NCBI GenBank assembly: GCA_018296165.2
Contig: JACKQL020000009.1
Coordinates: 1,116,001-1,180,000, forward strand
DNA length: 64,000 nt
Direction: 5' to 3'
From: Termitomyces sp. T153
Taxonomy: Eukaryota > Basidiomycota > Agaricomycetes > Agaricales > Lyophyllaceae
In this document: positions 32,897 to 45,195 of the stretch, piece by piece
Position numbering within the stretch: the stretch's first letter is position 1
How the letters are laid out: each line of letters begins with the position of its first letter
The notes under the pieces: model-generated
Database searches by the model: none
What the model was told of the DNA's origin: nothing
Seen by the model: only the letters and a program-made list of their open reading frames with translations
Position numbers and translations under genes: made by a program

Positions 32897-33181
32897 GTTG
32901 TTACTACTAAAGGTCTGATGGTGACTGGTAATAATTTGTGATGATTATTGAATTTTATGACATTTGCATGATGTGCAGGTCATCAAGCTCAACATATTCC
33001 AAAATCTACAAAGTAGCTCAGGCTTTACTTCTTGATCTCCCACCAAATTTTGTTTTCAAATTTTGTTCTCATGTGACTTGATACATAATGTATAGCCAAT
33101 GATATAGCCAGAGGCTGTTTTCAATTTTTGCTCCCTTTCAGTTATCTTTTTGCTATGCATATGATGTGAAATCAACAATAT
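32897..33181. other. 3' flank of the transporter passing into repeats
   Basis: From about 33000 CpG disappears. 'atgtatagccaatgatatag' and 'ttttgctccctt' are the complement of the minisatellite unit at 26331-26700. Confidence 0.5.
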
Positions 33182-33741
33182 TGTCAGGGGATGTTCCATT
33201 CCCCCTCTGCCCCATTCTCCATCCTTATGGTTTTCCTTTATTTTCTGTTGCTTTTCCTATTTGCTAGTTCCAGTTTCAACCTTCAGGCCACACCAGTTCT
33301 CTGTCCATAATTCAGCCAAGTGTTGCCCTTTCACATGGCCTCTTAACAGACCTTTGGATTGTTTCCTTTATTCCAAGCCTGCTGCTCATTGTGGACCTCC
33401 TATCTTTGGGTTACAAGTACTTCCAACCAAGGGCTATCCTCTGGTCATATTCTCATGCATTTACAATGGATTTCTGTGATTGATTCAGCACATGCATGGT
33501 TGGGCAAGCCCTGGGTCATGTGATGGATGACCTTTCTGTCTTACTGTACAGTTGTGTCCCACAAGTCCAAAACTTAGAATGTAGCATTTGGCCTAGGGAG
33601 TTCCTCAGACTTGTTCTCTTTTGATCTCCCTTTGCCAGGTGTGTAGTGTTACTTGTAGACCCTGCACAGTGCTGAATAGACTTTGGATCTCCCTTTGCCA
33701 GTTGTGTGGTTGAGCCACAGCCTCCAGAGGTTGCCCTTACA
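33182..33741 (+). repeat. Solo LTR, family A
   Basis: It starts TGTCAGGGGATGTTCC and ends CAGAGGTTGCCCTTACA, like the LTRs of the gypsy element at 39862-46591. The flanks are AATAT and ATTAT, a 5-bp target duplication with one mismatch. Inside is a duplicated stretch, 'ggatctccctttgccag'. It sits within a minisatellite unit related to 26331-26700, whose two halves resume at the edges. Confidence 0.75.
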
Positions 33742-34061
33742 ATTATAGCTGGAGGCTCTCTTTAAGATTTGCTCCCTTCCTATTACCTTCATTGATGTAT
33801 ACACATGATGTATAGCCAACAGTATAGCTGGAGGTTGTCTTCAATTTTTGCTCCCTTCCAGTCACCTTCCCACTGACTGCTTTCAATCTTATTATTGTGA
33901 TTTTTGCATATACTCTCACAGCAACATGGTATATAGTAGGTGTACAATCTTTCCAACAACTCTGTAAGGCAAAGCAAGATTATGCTTGAAAGTTCCTGGC
34001 ATTAGGAAATTCCCATAATTGGGTGATTACTTGATAAGCTGATGATCAGCTTGTCTGCCAA

Positions 34062-34290
34062 GCAAAGCCAAAGTCACATGTCATGTTTTGTCATCTCTTG
34101 CTCCAGCAACTGGATTGGTAATCAACAAAGTCACAGTTATACTTTATCATCTCTTGCTCAAGCAACTGGATTGGTAATCATGAAAGTCACATGTCATGCT
34201 TTGTCATTTCTTGCCAGCTGGATTGGTAATCATGAAAGTCACATGTTATGCTTTGCCATCTCTTGCTTCAGCAACTAGATTGATAATCAT
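34062..34290 (+). repeat. Minisatellite of about 55-70 bp, four units
   Basis: Each unit reads roughly 'aaagtcacatgtcatg', then 'ttttgtcatctcttgct' and 'ccagcaactggattggtaatc'. Units start near 34068, 34128, 34186 and 34236. The open frame that runs through it (34196-34798) is partly repeat-encoded. Confidence 0.8.
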
Positions 34291-34357
34291 GATTGTGTTG
34301 ATATTGCATGTGAACTATAATCATGTAATTCATACCTTATTTAATCCCAATTCCACC

Positions 34358-34876
34358 ACCTCTTACTTAAAAGTAAGTAGAATCCTGGGCTCGTCTATTG
34401 CCCTAAAAAGACATCATCTGTTATTCAAGCATGGGCAGAGCCTCAACCACTTTCCCATCCTATTTTTCCTTGTTTGGCAGAGCTTCTTCATACTGGCACA
34501 AAGTTATGAGGAAAGGTTAGATGTTGACAATCCATCCTTTGATGATCCTGATCTTAGAGGCATGGCTTTCAAGCTATACCATTTTATCAACACAAGCATT
34601 CCACCTCTATTTGATGCTGAGAAAAGTGGATCAGATGGAGAACACCTCCTACAACTCTTGATTACATTGGACAATGGAGGGGAGCCAGATTATAGTGGAC
34701 TTCCTTCCCTGTCCATTTCAGTGGATGATGGGCCTGACAATGGCAGTGAACTGGATGACAGAGGCCTGCCTCCCCTCTTCAATGCAGTTTTACTTTAGCT
34801 AACTTTGCTGACATTTCTGATGTTCTCTCAAAAACTGAAACTTCATCAAGCACAACATCAAGTGCTGTGGTGAACC
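34358..34876 (+). other. Open frame without recognised domain
   Basis: The frame through 34196-34798 (200 codons) leaves the minisatellite and continues with an acidic C-terminus containing 'SGLPSLSISVDDGPDNGSEL' and 'DDRGLPPLF', two related units. CpG is absent, as in the neighbouring LTRs, so it is probably repeat-derived. I do not recognise it. Confidence 0.3.
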
Positions 34877-35855
34877 TGTCAGGGTCTGCTGACCATGGGG
34901 GTTCAGATCCTCTGGGCAAGTCCTTACACAGTGTTCTACACATATAATCTGTGTTCCAGCAGGTTCTGGATGTGAAAGGCCAATGAGAATGGGTCTTGGG
35001 AGTGATCCAACTAAGTCCTGGGAACTCTAGTGAGGTGCAAGGTTTAGCACAAGCAAGAAACAAGCACTAGGGTGAAAGTGCTTAGTTCTGGGGGTGGCTA
35101 TCAATAAGGCAGGGTTGCTTAGGTCACACAAGTTAAGCAAGCAGGACTGGGGATTGATGGGAGGTCAGGCACAGAGTGATAGGTCCTTGGGCCAAACTTA
35201 GAACAGGGTCTGAGTGAGTGAGTGGGGTTACAGGGTAAAAGGTACAGAGCTGAAGGCAGAGACTAGAAATGAAAGAAACTAGAGTTAATATGATAAGGAA
35301 CACAAGTTGAAAGAGGAATGGATGAGACAAGACAAGATGGAGGGTGAAACAAGACAAGATTGTGATGAGATAAGAATGAAATGAGATTGAAGTGATATGA
35401 GACAAAGATTGGAACAAAAAGATGGAGATTGGACACAAATGTAGGTAATATCAAGACTACCAAAACTGATATTACTCTACAACATAAATACTGGTTGGAG
35501 AACCTCCCATGAGACTGGGGTCTGAGGCAGGGCTTGTTGGGCCATGCAGCTTGGATGGGTGTTGGATCTGATTTGGTGTGCAAGCTGTGGTGATCCTCTG
35601 ATGTGTATCCATAATGTGTGGTGTGCACTGAAGGCTGGGAGAAGCATCAAAGGCATCTGGGTGTTTGGTGGGAGTCAGGGAAGTGATGGAGCCTGCTGGA
35701 GGAGCATTGGCATTTGCTGGAAGAGTGTTAGGGTTTGCTGTAATGAGTGCTGGGGCTGAATGAAGGTAGGGGGATTCAAAAGGGGTGTTGGGTATACTGT
35801 GGGCCATTAGGGTGGTTCAGGGTGAAGTTTTGAGGTCCAGAAATGGGTTGTGACA
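34877..35855 (-). repeat. LTR family B, old copy
   Basis: On the plus strand it starts TGTCAGGGTCTGCTGACC and ends GGGTTGTGACA, the complement of the family B ends (TGTCATGACCC...GGAACCTGACA). The central purine stretches (acaagacaagatgg and similar) are the complement of the pyrimidine-rich centre. The flanks GAACC and AAAGC do not match, so the other LTR or a rearrangement is missing. CpG is almost absent. Confidence 0.7.
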
Positions 35856-36691
35856 AAAGCATCCAGAGGGTCCATATACACCACTTGACTTTGAATTTAT
35901 AAAGGACAATACTTTCTTCTTGGATTTGGATAAGTTGAGAACTCACAGAGTGTGGAGAGTGAAGCTCTTTGGTGTAGATAAAGTGACTGTAAATATGTGC
36001 AAGAGAAAAAATGCCAAACAGAAGCTGTGGACAGAATATTGCTGACAGCAGAAATGAGAGTACACTGGGGTGCTGGAGAAAATGGGCATACTGGATTCCC
36101 AGCAATGGGCCCACTAGATTCCCACCTGCTGCCAGAACACTGCTGCCAGTGGAAATAAGTGTATATTAGACCACTAGAAAAAAACTTTGGATCTGCAGAA
36201 ATCACAAAACAATTCAAGGTGGTCAATATTTAAAGCCATTAAACTATAGATTTTTATAAAAAAAAAAGTGCAAAATAATTTGAGTGAGGTGGTATAGAAG
36301 AATAGAAAATAATCTTGTAGAACACATATGTCAAGTATGGAATTTGAACTCAAGACTTGATCAACCAGATAAAATGTAAACACTTCAAACCATTAAGCAA
36401 TGAAGGCACATTGAATTATAGTTAAATGTGGAATACCTGAAATCAATGTATACCATGACAGGTGAATAACAAAAAATCATTGCAAATTGATATCAGATGG
36501 AATGTGGCATTATGGACAATCCAGACTACTGAATCATGGTGGCTTGAAATGTTAAGAAAAATAGATGCACTGGATTTCCAGTGTCACACAGTAAACATTT
36601 CAGACCACTGAGTATAACAGAGTGTTCCATTACTATCTTGTTATACTACTGTATTTGATTATATCTAACCTATAACATATGTGACAACAGA
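35856..36691. other. Repeat-derived region, nothing recognised
   Basis: CpG-poor, AT-rich sequence with no domain and no clear structure. Confidence 0.35.
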
Positions 36692-36912
36692 CATGGAAAA
36701 GTGGCTGTGCCCATGTAATGACTCCTAAGAAGAATTCTGCTGACTGAAATTTGTCAGTGCTGACAAATGCTGATAAAGATACACTCTTTTATAGTAATAA
36801 AATCAGACTTGGCTGTTTTTCCACTCTTCAGATACATTTTTTATGAAAAAAAATACAGTAGACAACTTGGATAAGTGTATACCATCATTTGACTATGTGT
36901 GAAAGGTGCCAG
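36692..36912 (+). repeat. Dispersed repeat block, copy 2
   Basis: Same block as 470-705. It starts 'ggaaaagtggctgtg' and ends 'ttgactatgtgtgaaaggtg'. Here it is followed by a gypsy-like gag region and not by a Helitron, so the block is an independent repeat or a fragment left from a Helitron end. Confidence 0.6.
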
Positions 36913-38690
36913 ACTCAATATTCCACACAATATTTAACTATTGTCAACCTTTAGTGGAGACCTGGGACAAGAATTTCTCAAGAGGTGACCTGAGCCCTAC
37001 CCCACCTCCTATGCTGTCTCAGAAGCCACCAGTCCCAGGAGGTGGTAGAGAACATGGACAGAGACCATCCTTCTCAGGTCAAGGATCACCACCACTCCCA
37101 GGAGGGGGCCCCCCAAATCCAGAAGGATCAGATGGTCATCCATATGATGACAGGGACAAAGATGCAAACATCACAATCTGTAGAATGTATGACTGATAGA
37201 AGAAGAACCACAGCCCTCCCCAAGAGACAGCTGCAGAGGTTCTCAATGCCTCTGCCATATTGTGGACAATTTGCTACTCCAGAAGTGGAGGAAGCCTACA
37301 AGACTTTGGACAGTCCTTGGTGCAAGATCAAGGAGTGGTGTTGTGAGGGAACACTGGATACAATGCTTGGCCTGAAGGGTACATTCCTTCTGAACCTTTT
37401 TGGCCAAGGAGCATAACATTTGTTCCCCAGTGGAATACATGCACATTGGGACTAGAACTAGCTCCTTGATGCATCAGAAGCAGGCTGATCAAGGAGGGAG
37501 TAACCCTCCAAGTTGGTCTAGTTACTCAGGGAGAGGTTGTGGAGGTCCAGAAGGGGATTTGCCTGGAGGAAAAGCAGGCTCCACACTGCCACCTAGGCTA
37601 CATTGTAGACCACCAGTTCCTGGAGGAGGGTTTGGAGGACCTGGATGGGGACCATTCTATTCAGATTAAGGTCTATTACCATCCTCAAGTGAGAGCCTTC
37701 CAGATGGTGACAGGAATAAAGATGCAGGACATAGAGCTGGACAGAGAAGGATTATAGTCCTCTCCAAAAAACAGCTGCAGAGGTTCTCAATGCCTCTGCA
37801 ACTTGATGAATGTTTTGCCACACCAAGAGTAAAAGAGGCCCACAAATATCACCATCAAACAATGCACAATTGTCTGAGAGTGGTGGTGATGGAGCAATTG
37901 CTTGCAGTCTGACTAGCAATTACAGATGGAATCAAGCCTCAAATAAGCAGAGTTTGTGGGACACAATGCTCACCTACAGCTGCCTAGACTGATTGGGAGG
38001 CCAGCTGCACATGTGGCTTTAAGCCATTGACTGCTCAGGTCAGTGTGGGTCAAGGCCCTCCTCAACCTATGAGAGCAGCGCATGTGGCAAGAAAACATCT
38101 TAACACAGACACAGGAGGAAATGTATTGGCCATAGCATTGAGCCAACTAGGCAAAGGAGCCAGAGAATCTGCTACTTGTTACAAGTGCTGGAAAGTCAGC
38201 CACTGGTGCTGCCTGCACAAGACAAGGAGTGGCTCATTACTTGGGTTGATGTCAACAGCCATAAGGCATGGACATTATGGGACTTGAGGAGTTCTACCTC
38301 CAGCCTTATGCTGTTGTTTGCACATGTAGCTGGAATAATGTGGCCCTGTTGACCACACTGATCACTCTGTAGCTGGGGATGATTGGGAGTTAGTCCATTG
38401 TAAACTACAGAGCCAGGGTGATCATGAAGGTCCCTGGTGAGTATTGCAATGTCTATGTAAACATCACTAACTTTGATCACTACAACATGATTGTAGGGAT
38501 GCCATTCATGAGGACACATAATGTCCTCCTCAATCTTCAGAATGACTGAGTGGTCATTGATGGAACAGCTACTCCAGCTTATGAATTGTACCTGGAGGAT
38601 GTGATCAGATTGATCCCTCTAGATGGAGGGCACAAAGGATTTGGGACAGACCAATCCCAAAGCTAACCCTCAAATGGGCATACAATCTGT
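36906..38690 (+). pseudogene. Ty3/gypsy gag-protease remnant
   Basis: The first part has two related Gly/Pro-rich stretches ('PPVPGGG', 'PPLPGGGPPNPEG' near 37020-37120, then again near 37610-37680). Each is followed by a related stretch ending in 'cagctgcagaggttctcaat', so the gag segment is duplicated. The 3' part near 38420-38550 reads 'VPGEYCNVYVNITNFDHYN' then 'MIVGMPFMRTHNVLLNLQND', the protease-to-RT junction typical of fungal gypsy elements. Reading needs several frame changes, and no RT follows. No LTRs were assigned. Confidence 0.6.
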
Positions 38691-39861
38691 ATATGCCACT
38701 AGAGTGGAATCTGGTCATTGCAGACCTGACATGGCAAGAAGAAGTAAGACAAGCAACCCCTGCTGCTGAGGTATATAGAATGGCTATTAAGGACAAAACA
38801 TCTAAGCCTAGCAAGATCCTTGCATCTTTCTACACTGGAGGTAGTCTGCTACCTGCTGAGCTAAAAACAGCATGTAAAGTTCCATGAACTTTACTGGATT
38901 GGTTGGGATGATCCCTTCTCATAGCAACCACTGGATTGCTATATGCTTAGCTACTTTTACAGATAAGCATTGTTGTGTTGAGGCCTTAGTGACTTCAACC
39001 TGCCCTTGCCAAAACACTAACACCCTCCAGTGGAGAATGTCATCTGAGCTAGCCTCACTGTCAGTATCCAAGGTGTCACCAACATTGTCTGAGATTGTTT
39101 TGATGGATGCTGATGGTCTGGCTAGCCTTGTGTTCAATGTGGGTTCAACTCACAATTGTACAGGGCCACATGCTCTGTGAGGTTCTTCATCACTACTCCT
39201 CAGTGGGGTAACCACTAGAGAGGAGTTATGACAATCTTCCATAGTCATTGGAAAGGATCTAAGACCTTCCACTTGCAGTGCTATATGCACATACAAGGTG
39301 TGTTTCTCCTTGCTTGCTGTCACTGCTATGTTCTCCAGTTCTATATTTGGGTATAGCTGCATAGAGGGCATGTGAGTGCCCTCAGCTGTGATGCCTGCCT
39401 GACCACCTACAGTCAGTCAAATGACAGTAGCTGCTGGCAGCCCTCCTGGTATCACAATTCTCTCTCTCCCCACGCCATGGTGAGATGTAGCAAGATCCAA
39501 CATTTCCTGTGGATCACTCTGCAGGGCTCCATTGACCTCTGGTTCAAACCTAGGCCCAAACACCTGTCCTTCCATGGTCACAACAGTGCCCATTCAGGAA
39601 GGTGAACATTAAAATTTTTAATGTTCTGAACACAACTAGTAGCAGTGAATGTCTTTCCAGAAGTTTGGCTTCTGCTTTGCAAATTACTGAACACTTGTTT
39701 GATTTATAAGAAGTGTAATGTTTCCATTATGGTTCATGCTTTGTAAAACAAACCAGTCATTGATTCTGTCTATAAAGTATAAAGTAAGGCACTGCTGATA
39801 AGACTCACTTGTTGCTGAGCACTGTTACTAACATCTCCAACTGTCTTATCCAGACAGCACT
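38691..39861. other. Repeat-derived region left of gypsy A
   Basis: CpG-poor sequence with open frames up to 98 codons and no recognised domain. At 39797-39835 a fragment matching one end of LTR-like family C ('tgataagactcacttgttgc') lies next to the gypsy A LTR. Confidence 0.4.
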
Positions 39862-40299
39862 TGCAAGGGCAACCTCTGGAGGCTGTGGCTCAATCACACA
39901 ACTGGCAAAGGGAGATCCAAAGTCTATTTAGTACTGTACAGTGTCTACTGATATAACTAATCTGGCAAAGGGAGATCCAAAGAGAACAAGTCTGGGAATT
40001 CCCTAGGCCAGGTGTGATGCTTCAGAGACTTCAGAAGCATGAGAAACAATTGTACAGTATGACAGAGAAAAAAGACAAAAGTGATGTGTCAGCAATTGAT
40101 CAGCAGTCACATAAGCCGGTAGCAGTGCCAAAGGGGCCACACTTGTCTTAATTATTGACAGAGAGCTAGTGCAGCATGAGGGATAAAACTAGAACCAATA
40201 GATAGAAAAAAGGAAGGAGAATGAGAGGAAACTATAAGGGGGGAAATGTGACAAGAACTGTAGGAGGAGAAGGGGAAACAAGTGGGATGTCCCCTGACA
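39862..40299 (-). repeat. 3' LTR of gypsy A (family A)
   Basis: Read on the minus strand it runs TGTCAGGGGACATCCC...GGTTGCCCTTGCA. The final TTACA has become TTGCA. It shares 'ggatctccctttgccag' twice with the solo LTR at 33182-33741. Confidence 0.8.
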
Positions 40300-40439
40300 T
40301 CACTCCTCCTCTACTGGATAGAAGAAGTTATGAATTGCCTGGTCAGCTGCTAGAATAGGGTAGATGCCTTGGATGGCTTTTGGGGCATTGGGATGCCTAT
40401 GGTAGAAGTCCTGGACCAGGGCTGGTGCACATACATTGG

Positions 40440-41420
40440 CCTGTAGTTTGCAAGAGATGTCCTTGATGTCATATCACTTCCATTTCACCTTACACTGCAA
40501 CTTCCCTCAGAATATCCTGCTATCCAAGATTTCCTCCACTTCATACTCCTTCTCATTGTTAACAGCCTGGGATTGGATCCTTTGGGGCTGGAAATAGGTT
40601 GACATTGTTAAAGACTGGGTGCAATTGGTGTAGGCCTGCTGTTCTCCACCATAAAGGGACCCAGATGACAATGTGGCACCTTTTAGGATGGCCTTGTTAT
40701 CTTAATGTACAAGCGTTCCAAATACACATGGTCTCTTGGCTTGTAAACCAGGGCTGGTGTCTAGTGGCAATCATAGTACCATGTCATGCCCTCCTTGGCC
40801 TTCACCAATGCAGCTTTTGCCTCCTCCTGTGCCCTCTTTATTCAGTCCACAAACTTGTTGATAGAGTCATTCCCAGAGTGGCATGTGCCAAATCCCATGT
40901 GGGGGTGCCTGTCAGTGTTCAGGAAGAATGGAGTCATCTGTGTGAAAGAGTGAACATGGTTGTTGTAATGGAACTCAGCATCCAGCAGAAGCTCATCCCA
41001 GTGATCCTGCCTCTCATTATAAAACAGGTGGAGATACTGTTCCACTTCCTAGTTAACACCTTCTGTTTGTCCATCTGACTAAGGGTGATAGGCCATGGTG
41101 GTATGGAGCTTCACTCCTAGCGACATTCTTGCAATACAGGCTAGCTGCTCTCAAGGCCAAGCATGTTGTGTAGGTAGAGATGAAATGGGCCTGTTTGGCA
41201 TAGAGGTCCACTACTACCATTACAGCATCATACCCATGAGCATCTGGCACCACAATGAAATACACTGACACAACACTCCAGCAAGCAGCTGGAATAAGGA
41301 GAGGATGGAGCTGCTTCATGGGTGCCTGGCAGCAAGGCTTAGTGTGGAGGCAGAGATCACAGGTGCTAGTGTAGGTGCTTACATATTGGGATATCTGAGG
41401 CTACTAGTAGTTCTGAGGTA
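40440..41420 (-). pseudogene. Gypsy A integrase and chromodomain
   Basis: The integrase core reads 'HGYDAVMVVVDLYAKQAHF'. Its first catalytic Asp position, 'VDFI' in the sister fragments, is Tyr here ('VYFI'). The segment 'YLHLFYNERQDHWDELLLDA' and the 'EFHYNNHVHS' that follows match the region after the DDE motif. Near 40500-40560 the chromodomain start 'ILDSRIF' can be read in a broken frame. A chromodomain would target insertion to particular chromatin. This copy is dead. Confidence 0.75.
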
Positions 41421-41959
41421 CCAGCTCCAATGTCTTCCATCTTCCAGAATGTCTGGCTACCCAAGAGTTGTGGTGTTGCTCTACAATGTGTTGGCAAAGT
41501 TCCAGAATGTTAGGCACATAAATGCATCTTTGGAAGGTCAGAAGCACATCCTGAAGACCACACTCATCTGCATGCACAGACTTAACTCTGCTTGTTTATC
41601 AAGATTGTAGGGCCCATGCAGCCTGTGCAACCACATCCTCTTGTGTACCTTCTTGGTTCCCTCTTTAGATGTCTCTGAAGATGTTTGCCTCATTTCCTTG
41701 AACTACAATCTGTTCTAGAGCATGTATAGAAAGGAGCTCAGGCTTGAGGAGGGCAATGTTGTCATTATCTCCTGCCCCTGCGCCATGATCAGCCCACCTA
41801 GACAATGCATCCAGTTTTCCCATGCTCTGTCCGGGTTTGTGATACAGTGAGAAATCAAAGTTGACCAGATACAGAGACCACAGAGTTTGGCATTGATTGA
41901 GTTTCTTAGCAGAACAGAAGTACTCAAGGTTCTTGTAGTCTGTCCAGACTTGAAACCTA

Positions 41960-43260
41960 TGTCATGCATCCTCAAGGAAATGCCACCATTCTTCAAAGAA
42001 CCAAATAATTGCAAGCACCTCTTTGTCATGGACCACATAGTTCCATTCTACTGCATTAAGGTTTTTGGAGTAGAGGGCTACTGGATGCCACTTGCCATCC
42101 TCCTTTGACTGCTGGAAGAGGACTGCTCCTCCAGCAAAGTCCAAGCTATCTGCTTCAACACATAAGGGAGAGTCATCACATGAAAATAGGAGAACAGGTT
42201 TAGAGGTAACAGCTTGCTTGAGGTCAACAAAGGCAGCTTGCTGCAAGGACTACCATTGCCATTCTGTATTTTTGATAGTGAGGTCAAAGAGGGGACATGC
42301 ATGGTGGGAGAAATCCTGTATGAACCTCTGATAGAAGTTGACAAACCCAAGAAAAGCCTGCACTTCCTTCTTGTTCCTTGGCTTAGGCCACTCCACTACA
42401 TCTGCTACTTTGATGGGGTCCATCTCAGTCATTCCATGTGAAATGATCAGACCTAGGTGCTTCACCTTGGTCTGCTCAAATTCACACTTCTCATGCTTTA
42501 AATAGAGCTGATGTTGGTGGAGGTGTTCCAAGACAATGCATGTGACCTGACAATGCTCCTCCAAGGTTTTAGTGTAGATGAGGATATTGTAAAGATATAT
42601 GCAAATAACACCTTCTGCAATCAGATCATGGAAAATGTCATTCATCATAGTCTGGAAAGTGGCTGGGCTATTGGTGAGACAAAAGAACATCACCAGAGGT
42701 TTGAAGAGTCTATGATTGGTTTGGAATGCTGCCTTCCACTCATCTCCCTCTTTGATGCACACATTGTTGTAGTCCCAATGGACATCCAACTTGGTGTAGT
42801 AGTGTGCACCTCAAAGGTTATTGACAATTTTTGAGATGAGTGGCAAGGGATAGCAATACTTTACTGTCATTGCATTCAAGTCTCAATAGTCCTAAACCAG
42901 ACAAAGAGACTCATCCTTCTTTTTATGGAAAAGACTGGAGAGGCCATTGAGGACTTGGAGAGTTGTATCTGTTCAAAGGTAAGATTCTCCTGTAGGAATA
43001 TGTCCAGCTCATCCTACTCATGGGGCATGAGCAGATAGACTTTGCAGCTGGAGGGTTTTGCATCTGGTATCAGCTCAATTGCATGATCCCACTGCTTATG
43101 CTCTGAGAGTGAATCAAAGGATGCCTTGGAGAATACATCCTCAAAACTGTGGAGGTAATTAGGAAATGTGCTATGGAAAGGCTTGGGCTGTGAGTTTGCC
43201 ACAAATGCCTCAGCCAGACATTGAGAAGTGGTCTGACTGGCCTGAATCTCTGCCACTATA
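41960..43260 (-). pseudogene. Gypsy A reverse transcriptase and RNase H
   Basis: The RT start reads 'FEDVFSKASFDSLSEHKQWD' and 'HAIELIPDAKPSSCKVYLL' (43256-43014). The palm has 'NSPATFQTMMNDIFHD' and then 'VICIYLYNILIYTK'. The catalytic box, normally YLDD, is YLYN, so both metal-binding Asp are lost. The 'AFLGFVNFYQRFIQDFSHHA' connection and the RNase H 'LYSKNLNAVEWNYVVHDKEV' follow (42246-41962). It would copy the element's RNA into DNA, but this copy cannot. Confidence 0.85.
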
Positions 43261-43416
43261 AGAGGGGGCAGAGGGTTATAGCATAGATCCTATTACCCAC
43301 CCTCTCTGGTTTTGTCTAGAGACTCTGGGTCCAGAGCACTGGTCCATTCTCCTTCACATTCCTCTTCCTCTTTATGTTTATACCCAACACCTTGGACATC
43401 CTCATAGAGGGCCTCT

Positions 43417-44168
43417 TTATGAGGAAATGCCAGAGGGGGGAGGACTCAGGAGGTTAAAATCAGCATAAGGGAGGTGCCCATCATGACAGGTGCACATGGC
43501 AGCATGCTCACAAACCTTTGCTCTATGCTCCTTATGGGCTTCTTTAGCACAAGTCATGCAACAACAAGGGCAACAGTTTATCTTCACCTCATTCTTAGTC
43601 CAGTCAATCTCAAGGTTGTGTTTGCATAAGCAGGTGAAGTCCAAGATCATGTCTTGTTTCCCCAGACTAGTGACAGCAGAAGCAGCTCACTTGGAGTGGT
43701 CCTTGTAATGGAGAACCAGGTCCATCACAGAGCAAATGGAGCCAGCTTTATTGAGTGTGCCATCAACATTGTACACAGGAATAGGACAAGATAGGGGGTG
43801 GAGTGGTGAGATGATCTTGTTGCAGAGTCAAATAAGAGGGCCAATGCCTCACTGTCAAGCAGAGTGACTACACTTTGGGTCTGCTGAGTGTCCATTGTCT
43901 TGATTTCTACCTGTAACTTCAAGAAGTCTGCAGAAGGAGTGGAAGCAACAATGTAATGACAGGGGATATGGCATTCCCATGTGAGAATCCAGAGGCACAG
44001 GTTAGGAGGTGTGTTTTCAGCAGAGACTTTAGCTGGAGAGGGAGTTTGTATGTCTGAGGAAGGGCTCATCATTTCAGTAATAGTATCAAAGGGAGTGACA
44101 GATATGTTTAATTCTATGGACAGGAGAGTAAAATGATTAGCACTAGGCAATGGGGGTGTACAAGTCAT
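43417..44168 (-). pseudogene. Gypsy A protease region
   Basis: 'SVVTLLDSEALALLFDS' (near 43850) matches the LLDSGATxLF protease active-site region of the family, with Gly-Ala-Thr changed to Glu-Ala-Leu. Downstream, 'MILDFTCLCKHNLEIDWTKN' with a Cys-rich tail is the stretch that leads into RT. Confidence 0.65.
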
Positions 44169-44359
44169 CTGTTTCCCTTTTTAAAATCCTCCTCTAACTC
44201 TGTGGGAACCTCCTCCTACCACAAGGAAAAGGAGCTGACAAGGGTTGTGTCTACCACAGCTTATGTTGCAGTTTCATCAATTGCCACTGCTCCTGTGCCA
44301 CCTTGTACCAGGTGTCAACATGCTCATCATCTGGGTGCCCCTCAGCCATACTGTCAATA

Positions 44360-45045
44360 CAATCCATGAGAGAGGGGTAGAGTTCATTACAGAAGGTTAG
44401 GCAGAGTTGCAGACCATCTGGACCTCTAGGCTGTTCAACTAAAGCATGGAATGAGTCAAAGTACTTGTCAAATGACTACTTCTTTTAGCCATACTGGGTT
44501 CAGTTTCAAAGAGAAAGAGCTGCAGTCTTGGCAGGGACAAGGGGAAAGAACTCAGCTCAGAATTCCTTCTCCAACTCCATCCAGCCAAAGAAACTCTCAA
44601 CTCCTCCTGGGCATCAAACAATGTGCAGTGTATAAGTCAATGCTTGGCCTGCCTTTATGTAGGAGAGGACCCAGGCAATTTTCAAGACATCAGAGGCAAA
44701 TGCTTCACTGCTCAACTGGATATAGGTAATGCAAGGCTGGAGAAAACATTCTCCAACTCTACTATCCCCATCAAATACATTAGGGAACACAGAGGCAAGG
44801 AAGTTTGGAGTGGGATGCTGAAACCTTGGAGCTATGTGCAGAAGAAAACCTTCCTGCAGCTGCTGGGAGTCCAGGGGGAGGAGTAGGAGCAAGGGAGAGA
44901 CATTCCATGAGGGCTTGGAGGGAGAGGGAGACTGCTTCAGTGATTTGATAGAGTCCAGTGAGTTTGGCAGTGTGAGAAGGTGAACTTGGGTATGTTTCCA
45001 GGAGCAAAAGTCAACTCCAAACATTGTCATGTGGGCTTGAATCAT
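44360..45045 (-). pseudogene. Gypsy A gag region
   Basis: The 143-residue piece (45045-44614) ends with 'VFDGDSRVGECFLQPCITYI' and 'SSEAFASDVLKIAWVLSYIK', the capsid-like pattern of Ty3/gypsy gag. The following pieces change frame and contain 'PDGLQLCLTFCNELYPSLMD'. A related stretch is at 49900-50340. Confidence 0.7.
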
Positions 45046-45195
45046 CAGGGGAAGGTGCAGGAGGGGTTGTCTGGGTCATAGGAGGAGCACAGGGGGTACC
45101 AAGATACTGGTGGAGGAGAGACCTTTGAGAAACCAGATAGAAATTCAGACAATTGAAAAGGGGGCTCCCAGACTGAATCTAGAGACTTGTTCTGC

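Noticed and set aside
34877..35855. A complete LTR element rather than one LTR
   Set aside because: Length and both ends match a single family B LTR, and no internal region or second LTR was found next to it.
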